A stretch of 64,000 bases of DNA from Amycolatopsis palatopharyngis. GTDB taxonomy: Bacteria > Actinomycetota > Actinomycetes > Mycobacteriales > Pseudonocardiaceae. The stretch lies in the NCBI RefSeq assembly GCF_003385185.1, contig NZ_PQHZ01000007.1, positions 1 to 64,000 of the forward strand. Direction: 5' to 3'. Positions within the stretch are counted from its first letter, which is position 1; every line of letters begins with the position of its first letter. Under the pieces are notes generated by a model, which worked only from the letters and a program-made list of their open reading frames with translations, did no database searches and was not told the DNA's origin. Positions 1-8,116 of this stretch are shown in pieces. The translations under genes were made by a program, and so were the position numbers.

Positions 1-284
1 TTCACCGCAGGAATCAACGACGCCGACGCATCAACCCGCGCGACCTCCTCAATCACAATGCACGCCGACACCGCATCCGCACCCTGCCCCGAAAACTCCT
101 CCGGAACATGCACCGCATTGAAACCGGAGGCGTTGAGCGCGGTCAGGGCTTCCTCTGGGAAGCGGGAGTTCTCGTCGACCTCCGCCGCGTACGGCGCGAT
201 CTCCTTCTCCGCGAGCGAACGCACGGCAGCCCGCAGCTCCTCGTGCTCCTCAGCAAGCTGGTACAGCGGAAAACCTTCGCTCAC
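1..284 (-). CDS. Acyl-CoA dehydrogenase, N-terminal part (cut by window edge)
   Basis: Translating the minus strand from the GTG at 284 gives a protein beginning SEGFPLYQLAEEHEELRAAV, followed by KEIAPYAAEVDENSRFPEEA and a VHVPEEFSGQG segment. This is the typical helical N-terminal domain of flavin-dependent acyl-CoA dehydrogenases, which carry out the first oxidation of fatty-acid beta-oxidation. About 94 residues are present; the catalytic glutamate and FAD domains lie outside the window. The GTG was chosen because a purine-rich GAGGAC lies just upstream and the family N-terminus starts here. Bases 285-402 separate it from the neighbouring folP-like gene and probably hold its promoter. Confidence 0.85.
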   Translation of the reverse strand, partial: MSEGFPLYQLAEEHEELRAAVRSLAEKEIAPYAAEVDENSRFPEEALTALNASGFNAVHVPEEFSGQGADAVSACIVIEEVARVDASASLIPAV

Positions 285-402
285 GTCCTCGTGACCCTTC
301 GTCTGCGGCTGCCGCACGGATCCGTGCGGGGTGACGCGCGCGAGTTTAGTTGGTGTTCCTACTGTTGGACGACCTATGGAGTGCGATTCCGGTCTCAGCG
401 AG

Positions 403-1272
403 CTACGCGAGCCCGCGAACCACTCGTGCCGGTGGCCGTTGCCCCTGTATCGAAGCCACCATCTCCACGACCTGGCGCGTTCTGCGCACCTCGTGCACCC
501 GGAAGACCCGCACCCCGTCGGCCGCGGCCAGTGCGGTCGCCGCGAGGGTGCCATCCACCCGTTCGTGCAGGTCGACGTCGAGCGTCTCACCGACGAAGTC
601 CTTGTTCGACAGCGCCATGAGCACCGGCCAGCCGGTGGCGACCAGGCGATCGGTATGGCGCAGCAGTGCCAGCCCGTGCCAGGTGTTCTTGCCGAAGTCG
701 TGGGTCGGGTCGAGCAGTACACCGTCGCGCGGGACGCCACGGGCCACCACCGACTCCGCCAGTTCGGTCGTCTCCCGCAGCACGGACTCGACAACGTCGG
801 AATAGTGCACGCGGAACGGTCTGGTTCGCGGGACCGCACTACCGGTGTGCGAGCACACATAGCCAGCGCCGAACTCCGCCGCGGCGTCCGCCAGCCGGGG
901 GTCGGCACCGGCCCAGGTGTCGTTGAGCAGGTCCGCACCCGCTCTGCAGGCCAGCCGCCCCACCTCGTACCGCCAGGTGTCGACACTGATGACCAGGCCG
1001 GGATGGCGGTCACGAATGGCGGCGACGAACGGAACGACCCTGCGCGTCTCCTCCTCTACGTCGACTTCCGCCCCTGGACCTGCCTTCACACCGCCGACAT
1101 CCACGATGTCCGCACCATCGGCGACCGCCTGGTCGACGGCCACCATGGCCTTGTCGTCACTGAACGTCGCACCCCGGTCGTAGAAGGAGTCCGGCGTGCG
1201 GTTGATGATCGCCATCACCAGCGCGCGGTCCCTGCGCACGGTCTTGTCGCGGAACACCAGCTCGTTCGACAC
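403..1272 (-). CDS. folP2: Dihydropteroate synthase family protein (FolP2-like)
   Basis: This 289-residue protein belongs to the dihydropteroate synthase family, which condenses p-aminobenzoate with a pterin pyrophosphate in folate synthesis. Visible motifs are MAIINRTPDSFYD near the N-terminus, the DGADIVDVGG segment, SVDTWRYEV, LLNDTWAGADP and the C-terminal FRVHEV strand. The gene stands outside any folate operon and the motifs differ from a canonical FolP1 (INRTPDSFYDRG where NVTPDSFSDGG is usual), so it may be the actinobacterial second paralogue (FolP2 type), whose catalytic activity has been doubted. The GTG at 1272 was chosen because AGGGGAG lies about 7 nt upstream; a longer reading to 1341 is open. 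Confidence 0.8.
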   Translation of the reverse strand: MSNELVFRDKTVRRDRALVMAIINRTPDSFYDRGATFSDDKAMVAVDQAVADGADIVDVGGVKAGPGAEVDVEEETRRVVPFVAAIRDRHPGLVISVDTWRYEVGRLACRAGADLLNDTWAGADPRLADAAAEFGAGYVCSHTGSAVPRTRPFRVHYSDVVESVLRETTELAESVVARGVPRDGVLLDPTHDFGKNTWHGLALLRHTDRLVATGWPVLMALSNKDFVGETLDVDLHERVDGTLAATALAAADGVRVFRVHEVRRTRQVVEMVASIQGQRPPARVVRGLA

Positions 1273-1350
1273 TGCCCACTCCCCTGGATCGCCCATCGGC
1301 CGCCGGGCTCGACCACCCGCACTCCACACTAGGACGGCCACGGGGAGGGG

Positions 1351-2160
1351 CTACTCGCGGAGGCCGACTCCGACCAGGGTGCCGAAGTCCACCGACTCGA
1401 TCTCACGCTGCCCCAGCAGGTCGAGAAGCTCGGTGCGGACAGCCTCGACCTCGGCCTCCGTCAAACCCGACAGCGCACCTCGGAACCCACTGCCCAGGAC
1501 CAGGTCCCACGCGAAACCGGAATCCAGCCGTACCCGTCGCTCGACCTCGGCGACCCGCACCTCGCCCGCACCTAGGTCACGCAGCCAGGCCTCGAGCCCG
1601 GGTTCGGTGTTTATCCGCTCGATCGGCCCCGGCGGCCCCTTCCGATCGGCGTGCTCGGGCCGGAACCGGCTGATCACCTCGTAGTAGGACCTGGCGAACT
1701 CCTCGATCGCCCCCTTCCGCCACACGGAAACGGCGAATCGGCCACCCTCGCGCAACATCGCGAACAGCCGCGCGCACTGCTCGTCCATCTCCGGCAGGAA
1801 GAACACCCCGAACGCGCTCTGCACCAGGTCGTACCCGGCTTCCGGCGCCTGCCACTGCGTCACGTCCGCCCGCACGAACCGGACGTTGTCGAGTCCCTGC
1901 CGAACCGCGGTCTCCCGCCCCTCCGCCAGCAAGCCCTCCGACAGGTCGACCGCGTCCACCCGGCCTTCCGCTCCTACCCGCGCACCGGTGGCGATCGCCG
2001 AAGCCCCCGCCCCGCAGCAGACGTCCAGCACTCGCTCGCCACGCTTCGGCCCGGCCTCGTCGACCATCGCCTCACTCAGCGGATTCCACACCAGCGGCGA
2101 GATTCTCGCGAACTCCGCACGGGCGGCGGTGAACACCGCGCCCAGCTCCTCTGCCCCCAT
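1351..2160 (-). CDS. Class I SAM-dependent methyltransferase
   Basis: A 269-residue Rossmann-fold methyltransferase. Motif I is VLDVCCGAGASAIATG, the acidic end of strand beta-2 is DAVDLSEG, and FVRADVTQWQ followed by FGVFFLPEMDEQ fits the UbiE/type 11 family. Substrate is not predictable. The ATG at 2160 has a strong GGGAGGA 4 nt upstream, so the much longer open frame reaching 2571, which translates the tandem repeat, is rejected as the protein start. It is followed 78 nt later by the folP-like gene on the same strand and could be cotranscribed with it. Confidence 0.85.
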   Translation of the reverse strand: MGAEELGAVFTAARAEFARISPLVWNPLSEAMVDEAGPKRGERVLDVCCGAGASAIATGARVGAEGRVDAVDLSEGLLAEGRETAVRQGLDNVRFVRADVTQWQAPEAGYDLVQSAFGVFFLPEMDEQCARLFAMLREGGRFAVSVWRKGAIEEFARSYYEVISRFRPEHADRKGPPGPIERINTEPGLEAWLRDLGAGEVRVAEVERRVRLDSGFAWDLVLGSGFRGALSGLTEAEVEAVRTELLDLLGQREIESVDFGTLVGVGLRE

Positions 2161-2228
2161 AAGTCCTCCCTTTAGCCTAGGCCGCCACCCTAGATGAAAA
2201 CCGTATTCACGTCGATGCGCTGGCACCC

Positions 2229-2312
2229 GAGTTTGCAGTTTCAGGGCGTGAGTTTGCAGATTCGGGGCCGGAGTTTGCAGATTCGGGGGCCGAGTTTGCA
2301 GATTCGGGCTCG
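2229..2312. repeat. Four tandem 21-bp repeats
   Basis: Four consecutive 21-bp units begin at 2229, 2250, 2271 and 2292. The shared core is GAGTTTGCAGATTCGGGG; the first unit has two changes in it. The array lies between the divergent methyltransferase and DUF222/HNH genes and outside both chosen coding regions. Because 21 is a multiple of three it keeps several frames open through it. Confidence 0.9.
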
Positions 2313-2402
2313 CCTGCGGCACGCCAGGGAACGGGACCGCCGTGCCCAGGTTTTGTCGGACCCCGGCGATATCCTCGAGGGGTGACTGGTTCAGGGGGAA
2401 AC

Positions 2403-3581
2403 GTGGCGGTGCCGGGCCTGTCCCGGCGAAGATCGATACTCGTCGCGCGGCTACAGTCGATCGAGCGGACACGGTCCAAAATGGAGGCCCGGCAACTGTC
2501 CGACATCGCCGAACTGGCCTCGACATCTCCGGGGGCAACTCGGGATGTCGCTCAAGAAGTCGCGCTGGCATTGTCGATCACGCCGCATGCGGCGGAGCGG
2601 ATGGTGTCGCTCGCGGTGGCGTTGACGACCCGACTGCCGCACACCCTGGCGGCGATGCGGGCCGGGATGCTGGACGGGTACAAGGCGTCGAAGATCGCCG
2701 ACGTCACCGGATCCCTGTCCGATGATCTGGCGCGGATCGCCGATGAGCGACTCTCGCAACGGTTGGCGGGCAAGGATCCGACGCAGTTACGTCGGGCGGC
2801 GCACCATGTTGTCGCCACCGTCGACCCCGACGGCTACGCCAAACGCGTCGCGCGGCGCCGGGAGGAACGCTCGCTGCAACTAGTGCAACAGGGTGAGGGC
2901 ATGGCCACCCTGATCGCCGACCTGCCCGCCGAAATAGCCACCTCGATCTACACCCGTATCGACCGCGACGCCCGCAGGCTCCGCCACGCCGGAGCCACCG
3001 ACACCCTCGACCAACTCCGCGCCGACCTCTTCGCCAAGCTGTGCCTGCGCGACGGCACCGGCACCGGGGCACCGCGGGCGGAGGTGTTCATCTACGTCGC
3101 CGCCACCACCCTCCTCGAACTGGACGACGAACCCGCCGACATGACCGGACACGGATTCATCCCGGCATGGCTCGCCCGCCAGATCGCCACCGGACCCAAC
3201 ACCACCTGGCGGCGCATCCTCACCGACCCCATCACCGGCCACCCCATCGACCTCGGCCGCACCCGCTACCGCCCCACCGCAGCCCTCGACGAATACGTGC
3301 GCATCCGCGACCGCGAATGCCGCGCACCCGGCTGCTACCGACCCTCACAGTCCTGCGAACTCGACCACAGCCTCGACTGGCACAAACACGGCACCACCAC
3401 CGAACAACGCCTCATCAGCCTCTGCAAAACCCACCACCGCCTCAAAGACCGGCCCGGCTGGAACTACACCGTCAACCCCACCGACAACACCCTCACCATC
3501 ACCACCCCCACCGGCCAACACCACACCACCCGACCACCCCGCCTCCACAAACCCCGCCGGCCGAGGCCCGACGTCAGCTGA
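2403..3581 (+). CDS. DUF222/13E12-type protein with C-terminal HNH nuclease domain
   Basis: A 392-residue protein of the multi-copy actinobacterial DUF222 (13E12 repeat) family. The N-terminal three quarters are helical DUF222 sequence (LPHTLAAMRAGMLDGYKASK, VVATVDPDGYAKRVARRREE). The C-terminal HNH domain has CRAPGC, the ELDHSLDWHKHG core and LCKTHHRLKD. HNH members cleave DNA, but the role of this family is unknown. GTG at 2403 is preferred because AGGGGG lies 4-9 nt upstream; an in-frame GTG at 2382 is possible. The end overlaps the convergent pobA by 8 bp. Codon use becomes strongly ACC/CCC-rich in the last third, as is common in these genes. Confidence 0.85.
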   Translation: MAVPGLSRRRSILVARLQSIERTRSKMEARQLSDIAELASTSPGATRDVAQEVALALSITPHAAERMVSLAVALTTRLPHTLAAMRAGMLDGYKASKIADVTGSLSDDLARIADERLSQRLAGKDPTQLRRAAHHVVATVDPDGYAKRVARRREERSLQLVQQGEGMATLIADLPAEIATSIYTRIDRDARRLRHAGATDTLDQLRADLFAKLCLRDGTGTGAPRAEVFIYVAATTLLELDDEPADMTGHGFIPAWLARQIATGPNTTWRRILTDPITGHPIDLGRTRYRPTAALDEYVRIRDRECRAPGCYRPSQSCELDHSLDWHKHGTTTEQRLISLCKTHHRLKDRPGWNYTVNPTDNTLTITTPTGQHHTTRPPRLHKPRRPRPDVS

Positions 3582-4749
3582 ACGGCAGTCCCACATAGTT
3601 CTCGGCCAGACTCGTCGCCGCAGCGGTGCTGCTTGCCGTGTACCGCAGTTGCGACAGTTGCAGCTGCCGCTGGAACTCGTCGGCGGCCGGGTCAAGGTGC
3701 AACATCGACGTCATGAACCAGGAAAAGTGCTCCGCGCGCCAGACCCTGCGCAGCGCGGTGTCCGAATAGGACTCCACCAGCTCGCTCCGCTTGTCCTTCA
3801 ACAGCGCGGTGAACGCCTCGGCGAGCAACTTCACGTCGGCGATCGCCAGGTTCATCCCCTTCGCCCCGGTCGGCGGCACGATATGGGCGGCGTCGCCCGC
3901 CAGGAACAGCCGGCCGTGCCGCATCGGCGATGCGACGAAGCTGCGCATCGGAGTGACGCTCTTCTCCAGCAACGGTCCCTCGTTGACCCGTTCACCGCCG
4001 TCGATCGCCATGCGTGCGTGCAACTCCGCCCAGATCCGGTCGTCCGGCCACTCCGCGAGGTCGGTGTCCGGGTCGACCTGCAGATAGAGCCTGGTGATCT
4101 CCGGCGATCGCATGCTGTACAGCGTGAAACCCCGCTCGCTGCGGGTGTACACCAGCTCGTCGCGCACCGGCGCGGCCTTCGCCAGGATCCCGAGCCAGGC
4201 GAACGGGTACACGTGCTCGTGCCCGGTCAGCACAGTGCCCGGGATCGAGGGCCTGCTGATCCCGTGGAATCCGTCGCATCCGGCGATCACATCGCAGGTC
4301 AGCTCCCGCGCCACTCCGTCGGCATCGGTGTAGGTCACCCTCGGACGATCCGATTCCACGTCGTGCACCGCGGTGTCGCTGACGTCGAACCGCAGCTCGC
4401 CGCCGTCGCGCATCCTCGCCGCGATCAGGTCCTTCACCACCTCCTGCTGGCCGTACACCGTGATCGACCTGCCCAGCAGGTCGTCGAATCCGATGCGATG
4501 GTCGGCGCCGTCGAACCGAAGCGAGATGCCGTGGTGCACCAGGCCTTCGCGGTCCATCCGCTCCCCGAGGCCGGCCTCGCGCAGCAGCTCGGTGGTCGGA
4601 TACTCCAGCACGCCGGCACGCACCCGCTTCTCCACGTACTCCCGGCTGCGCGTTTCCAGCACCACGGACTCGATTCCCCGCAGGTGCAGCAGGTGGGACA
4701 ACAACAGCCCGGCAGGTCCGGCACCGATAATCGCGACCTGGGTACGCAC
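3574..4749 (-). CDS. pobA: 4-hydroxybenzoate 3-monooxygenase
   Basis: A 391-residue class A flavoprotein hydroxylase that converts 4-hydroxybenzoate to protocatechuate using NAD(P)H and O2. It shows the FAD-binding GAGPAGLLLSHLLHLRG at the N-terminus, the DG motif (VIAGCDGFHGISR), and the GD motif RLFLAGDAAHIVPPTGAKG that contacts the flavin ribityl chain. Length matches PobA. It is transcribed divergently from an IclR-family gene across a 117-bp gap, the usual arrangement for a substrate-responsive pobA regulator. No protocatechuate ring-cleavage (pca) genes lie in the window. Confidence 0.93.
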   Translation of the reverse strand: MRTQVAIIGAGPAGLLLSHLLHLRGIESVVLETRSREYVEKRVRAGVLEYPTTELLREAGLGERMDREGLVHHGISLRFDGADHRIGFDDLLGRSITVYGQQEVVKDLIAARMRDGGELRFDVSDTAVHDVESDRPRVTYTDADGVARELTCDVIAGCDGFHGISRPSIPGTVLTGHEHVYPFAWLGILAKAAPVRDELVYTRSERGFTLYSMRSPEITRLYLQVDPDTDLAEWPDDRIWAELHARMAIDGGERVNEGPLLEKSVTPMRSFVASPMRHGRLFLAGDAAHIVPPTGAKGMNLAIADVKLLAEAFTALLKDKRSELVESYSDTALRRVWRAEHFSWFMTSMLHLDPAADEFQRQLQLSQLRYTASSTAAATSLAENYVGLPFS

Positions 4750-4825
4750 GAGTGAACCTCCACGAAGACGTCTGCGGCTTGCTGCGCCTCATCCTGGAAG
4801 GCACACTCCCTACCGCGACACCCGA

Positions 4826-4842
4826 CTTCCGCTCACCGGAAG
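4826..4842. promoter_or_regulatory. Candidate IclR-family operator between pobA and its regulator
   Basis: A perfect inverted repeat CTTCCG-N5-CGGAAG lies in the pobA/IclR intergenic gap. IclR-family proteins bind short palindromes in divergent promoters; assigning this one as the operator is inference. Confidence 0.4.
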
Positions 4843-4866
4843 ACCCGTTGAGCCGACCACCCGGAG

Positions 4867-5697
4867 GTGGGCGAGCTGTCCCGCCCCGTACGAACTCCCC
4901 CGACCAGTGTCGGCGCCAGGCTGCTGGGCATCCTGGACGTCTTTTCCGCGGACACCCCGTTGCTCACCCTGTCCGACATCAGCAGGCGCACCGGCCTCGC
5001 GCTGACCACCACCCACCGGCTCGTCGGCGAGCTCACCGGCTGGGGCGCGCTCGAACGTGACGCCGAAGGCCGCTACCGGATCGGGCTGCGGCTCTGGGAG
5101 ATCGGCTCGCTGGCCCCGCGCAGCGTGAACATCCGTGACAGTGCGCTGCCGTTCGTCGAGGACCTCTACTCCGCCACCCATCAGCACGCCCAGCTCGCGG
5201 TGCTCGACGGACACGAGGTGGTCTACCTCGAACGGATCTCCGGACGGGACGCGGTCAAGGTCAGCTCCCGCATCGGCGGCCGCCTGCCGCTGCACGCCAC
5301 CGGCGTCGGGCTAGTGCTGCTGGCCCACGCCGACCCACTGTTGCAGGAGGAGGTGCTGCACGGGCCGCTCACCCGTTACAGCCCGAAGACCATCGCCGAG
5401 CCCGAACAACTACGCGTGACGCTGGCCGCCGTTCGCCGGGACGGCTTCGCGGTCAGTGACGGGCAGATCGAGCCGCACGTCCTGTCCGTCGCCGCCCCCG
5501 TGCACGGCGCGCACGACGAGGTGGTCGCCGCCGTTTCCGTCGTGGTTCCCGCCGATGGCGCCGAACCTCGGCTGCTCATTCCCGTCGTCCGCGCCGCGGC
5601 CAGAGGCATTTCACGGGGCCTCGGCGCACCGAGCGCGCGGCACCTGCCCCGGTCCGTGCGCCGTGAGCGGCACGCACCGGGCCAGGCGGCCGGCTAG
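4867..5697 (+). CDS. IclR-family transcriptional regulator (PobR/PcaR-like)
   Basis: A 276-residue protein. The N-terminal winged helix-turn-helix reads LLGILDVFSADTPLLTLSDI then RTGLALTTTHRLVGELTGWG. The C-terminal IclR effector domain includes VVYLERISGRDAVKV, GRLPLHATGVGLVLLAH and a VSVAAPVHG-like strand. Its position divergent from pobA suggests it controls 4-hydroxybenzoate use, with an aromatic effector. GTG at 4867 has only a weak upstream ribosome site, so the first residues are uncertain. The last codon lies 1 bp from a pseudogene stop on the other strand. Confidence 0.88.
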   Translation: MGELSRPVRTPPTSVGARLLGILDVFSADTPLLTLSDISRRTGLALTTTHRLVGELTGWGALERDAEGRYRIGLRLWEIGSLAPRSVNIRDSALPFVEDLYSATHQHAQLAVLDGHEVVYLERISGRDAVKVSSRIGGRLPLHATGVGLVLLAHADPLLQEEVLHGPLTRYSPKTIAEPEQLRVTLAAVRRDGFAVSDGQIEPHVLSVAAPVHGAHDEVVAAVSVVVPADGAEPRLLIPVVRAAARGISRGLGAPSARHLPRSVRRERHAPGQAAG

Positions 5698-5698
5698 A

Positions 5699-5828
5699 TC
5701 AGGGCGTGTTCACCCCCAGCGTGTAAGCACCGGAACCGCTGTAGGCGTGCACCTGGTAGCGGTAGTAACCGGAGGTGCCGTTGTGGTTCACGGTCTCGTC
5801 CGGTCCCGGGCTGGTCGCGGTCCCGCTC
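5699..5828 (-). pseudogene. Remnant of a secreted enzyme's PPC-type C-terminal domain
   Basis: In one minus-strand frame the translation is SGTATSPGPDETVNHNG then TSGYYRYQVHAYSGSGAYTL ending GVNTP and a stop at 5699-5701. This matches the end of bacterial pre-peptidase C-terminal (PPC) beta domains found on secreted proteases and other hydrolases. No catalytic domain, signal peptide or start codon precedes it; the sequence upstream belongs to a LysR fragment in another frame. It is therefore a truncated leftover. Confidence 0.7.
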
Positions 5829-5978
5829 GAACAACGCGCCGCCCAGCGCCCGTTCGATCCGGTGCAACTGCGCCGAGAGAGCGGGCTGGGCCAGACCGAG
5901 CCGACCGGCCGCCTTGGTGACGCTGCCGGTATCCGCGACCGCGCAGATCACCCTGAGGTGCCGCAGCTCGAGGTCCAT
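5820..5978 (-). pseudogene. LysR-family regulator, N-terminal helix-turn-helix fragment
   Basis: From the ATG at 5978 the protein MDLELRHLRVICAVADTGSV continues TKAAGRLGLAQPALSAQLHR and IERALGGALFERD, a complete LysR helix-turn-helix. It then runs into unrelated sequence in a frame that overlaps the PPC remnant and stops at 5694-5696. The roughly 230-residue effector domain is missing, so this is a fusion/deletion product and not a functional LysR. A short DNA-binding-only peptide could still be made. Confidence 0.8.
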
Positions 5979-6028
5979 GTGCCGAAGCTATGCCCGGACG
6001 GGCCTCAGTGGTACCTCCGAGTAGCCCG

Positions 6029-6490
6029 CTACTTCGGTTCCTTCCGGCCGGACCACCGCTGTTCGTATCCCGCCGCGACCGCGGGGACCACGGCTTGCAG
6101 GTACCGGATCAGGTGGTCCTGGGCGGTGACGATCCACGCCAGATCCTGGGTGCCCATATCCGCGACCGCGGCTTCCCAGGCCACCCTCGCACCGAGGTGG
6201 TACGCGGCGATCACCGCTTCGAGCGGGATGCCTTTCTCCTCCCGCAGGGCCGCCGACCCGCGGATCTCGGCAATCTCGGCCGCGTCCGGCAACCTGCCCT
6301 CGCGGAAGCCGCGCACGAAGAAGCGCAGGTTCTGCTCAGCCACCCTGCGGATGTCCGCTGCGGCGCCACCAGCCGTATCCGCTGAAAGCCTGCTGTAGAG
6401 CGGCAGTTCCGCCACCAGGCGGTCGGCGACCTCGCCTGCCATATCCGGCAGGCGTTCCAGCAGCGCCTCGTACAGGGCGGCATCGATCAC
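6029..6490 (-). CDS. Truncated PucR/CdaR-type regulator: RsbRD N-terminal-like domain only
   Basis: A 153-residue, mostly helical protein (ALYEALLERLPDMAGEVADR, RRVAEQNLRFFVRGFREGRL, EEKGIPLEAVIAAYHLGARV, WEAAVADMGTQ). It resembles the RsbRD-type N-terminal domain of actinobacterial PucR/CdaR-like regulators. Those are usually about 400 residues with a C-terminal PucR helix-turn-helix, which is absent here: the frame ends at 6029, next to the LysR fragment. It may be a decayed gene or a free-standing sensor domain. Family assignment is from memory of the pattern. Confidence 0.55.
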   Translation of the reverse strand: MIDAALYEALLERLPDMAGEVADRLVAELPLYSRLSADTAGGAAADIRRVAEQNLRFFVRGFREGRLPDAAEIAEIRGSAALREEKGIPLEAVIAAYHLGARVAWEAAVADMGTQDLAWIVTAQDHLIRYLQAVVPAVAAGYEQRWSGRKEPK

Positions 6491-6514
6491 CGCCGCAGTA
6501 TGGCACCGGCCTGT

Positions 6515-7705
6515 TCAGGCCTGGGGCTGCAGCACCACCTTGATCGCGCCGTCCCGCTTTTGCTGGAACATCTCGTACCCGCGCGGGGCCTCTTCCAGCG
6601 GGAGCCGGTGGGTGGCCAGGTCCTCGACACCCAGCGGATCCTCCGAGCCGGTGAGCAGGGGCAGCACGTCATCGACCCAGTTTCGGACGTTCGCCTGGCC
6701 CATGCGCAACTGGATCTGCTTGTCAAACAGATCCATCATCGGCATCGGATCGAGCTTGCCGCCGTACACGCCACTCAACGAGATCGTCCCGCCCCTGCGG
6801 ACCGAGTCGATCGCGTGGTACAGCACGCTCATCCGGTCGATGGCCGCGTGCTTGGTGACGGTTTCGGCGATCACGCCGGGCAGCAGGTTCACGAGCTGGT
6901 GCGCCAGCTTGCCAACCGGCGCTCCATGCGCCTCCATCCCGACGGCGTCGATCACCGAATCCGCGCCACGTCCCCCGGTCAGCTCCCGGATGGAACCGGC
7001 GATGTCCTTGTGTTCCCGGATGTCGAGGGTGACCGCGCCGTAGCGCTCGGCGAGGATGAGTCGTTCCGCGACGAGATCGACACCGATCACCGTGTCAACG
7101 CCCCGGTGCCGCGCCACCCGGCAGCACATCTGCCCGATCGGGCCGAGCCCGAACACCACGACACTGCCGCCCTTCGGAATGCCCGCGTACTCGACCGCCT
7201 GCCAGGCGGTCGGCACAACGTCCGAGAGATAGAGGAAACGCTCGTCCGGCGGCCCTTCTGGAACCTTGATCGGCCCGTACTGCGCCTGCGGCACCCGCAG
7301 GTACTCGGCCTGTCCGCCGGGCACCTGGCCGTAGAGCTTGGTGTAGCCGAACAAGGCCGCGCCCTTGCCCTGGTCGCGGACCTGGGTGGTCTCACACTGT
7401 GATTGAAGGCCGGAGTTGCACATGTAGCAGTGGCCGCAGGAGATGTTGAACGGCACCACCACGCGGTCGCCCGGTTTCAGGTCGCCCGCGTCCTTGCCGA
7501 CCTCCTCCACGACACCCATCGGCTCGTGACCGAGGATGTCGCCCGTTTCGAGGAACGGGCCGAGCACGTCGTAGAGGTGCAGGTCGGATCCGCAGATCGC
7601 GGTGGACGTCACCTTGATGATCGCGTCGGTGGACTCCGAAATCCGCGGATCGTCGACGGTGTCGACCCGGACGTCTCGTTTGCCGTGCCAGGTGACGGCC
7701 CTCAT
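6515..7705 (-). CDS. Zinc-dependent alcohol dehydrogenase (formaldehyde dehydrogenase-like)
   Basis: A 396-residue medium-chain dehydrogenase/reductase. The catalytic zinc site is seen in ICGSDLHLYD and GHEPMGVVEEVG; the structural zinc loop is CGHCYMCNSGLQSQC with four cysteines. The NAD(P) Rossmann motif is VVFGLGPIGQMCCRVARHRG. Length and the KDIAGSIRELTGGRGADSVIDAVG stretch match threonine/formaldehyde dehydrogenase-like enzymes common in actinobacteria; substrate is unknown. ATG at 7705 has GGGAG 6 nt upstream. A SigB/SigF-like promoter lies 37 nt or more upstream, so a stress role is likely (inference). Confidence 0.88.
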   Translation of the reverse strand: MRAVTWHGKRDVRVDTVDDPRISESTDAIIKVTSTAICGSDLHLYDVLGPFLETGDILGHEPMGVVEEVGKDAGDLKPGDRVVVPFNISCGHCYMCNSGLQSQCETTQVRDQGKGAALFGYTKLYGQVPGGQAEYLRVPQAQYGPIKVPEGPPDERFLYLSDVVPTAWQAVEYAGIPKGGSVVVFGLGPIGQMCCRVARHRGVDTVIGVDLVAERLILAERYGAVTLDIREHKDIAGSIRELTGGRGADSVIDAVGMEAHGAPVGKLAHQLVNLLPGVIAETVTKHAAIDRMSVLYHAIDSVRRGGTISLSGVYGGKLDPMPMMDLFDKQIQLRMGQANVRNWVDDVLPLLTGSEDPLGVEDLATHRLPLEEAPRGYEMFQQKRDGAIKVVLQPQA

Positions 7706-7741
7706 CAGCTGCTCCCTTCGATGTGGTTCTCCCGTGCCCGG

Positions 7742-7767
7742 ATACCCCGGCCGCGGCGGCCCAACCG
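7742..7767 (-). promoter_or_regulatory. SigB/SigF-like promoter for the alcohol dehydrogenase
   Basis: On the minus strand CGGTT (7767-7763), a 15-nt spacer and GGGTAT (7747-7742) match the GTTT/GGGTA stress-sigma pattern of actinobacteria, with one change in the -35. Its -35 abuts that of the divergent promoter at 7767-7793. Confidence 0.5.
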
Positions 7768-7793
7768 GGTTTCCACCGGCGCCTACCGGGTAT
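7767..7793 (+). promoter_or_regulatory. SigB/SigF-like promoter for the small protein at 7824
   Basis: GGGTTT (7767-7772), a 15-nt spacer and GGGTAT (7788-7793) match the general-stress sigma (SigB/SigF) consensus of actinobacteria. Predicted transcription start near 7800, about 24 nt before the ATG. Confidence 0.6.
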
Positions 7794-7823
7794 GCCGCCC
7801 GGCACGAGGCACAGGAGGTGACG

Positions 7824-8009
7824 ATGCACCGCGAGAGTGATCAGCACAGTCCGCGCGAGGACGACGAGCTCAAGGCAGAGATGCAGGGGATGCTCCAGGG
7901 CAACCGGCCGAGCAGGGCGCAGGAGTGGCGGGATCCGGAACCGCCCGCGGACGACGACGCGGCGGTACCGCCGTTCGACGAGGCGCCGGAACGCGACACC
8001 CCGCAGTGA
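7824..8009 (+). CDS. Small conserved acidic protein of unknown function
   Basis: A 61-residue hydrophilic protein starting MHRESDQHSPREDDELKAEM, followed by QGMLQGNRPSRAQEWRDPEP and an acidic, proline-rich tail. AGGAGG lies 6 nt before the ATG, which is strong evidence for translation. No membrane segment or cysteine is present, and it is probably disordered. Similar short proteins with a GNRP(S/T)RAxEWRDPEPP core are, as far as I recall, common in actinobacteria and uncharacterised. The stress-type promoter upstream suggests expression in stress or stationary phase. Confidence 0.75.
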   Translation: MHRESDQHSPREDDELKAEMQGMLQGNRPSRAQEWRDPEPPADDDAAVPPFDEAPERDTPQ

Positions 8010-8116
8010 GGCAGCGGCCCGGCGACGACCGGCCGTGTCCGGCGCGGCGATTCGTGCCGCGTCACTTCGGTGTGTCCTGGGTACCAAGGGTGCATGTGCT
8101 ACACATCGAGGTTGCG

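Noticed and set aside
2161..2571. Extended N-terminus for the methyltransferase through the 21-bp repeats
   Set aside because: The ATG at 2160 has a strong ribosome site and the extra sequence is repeat-derived with no family similarity.
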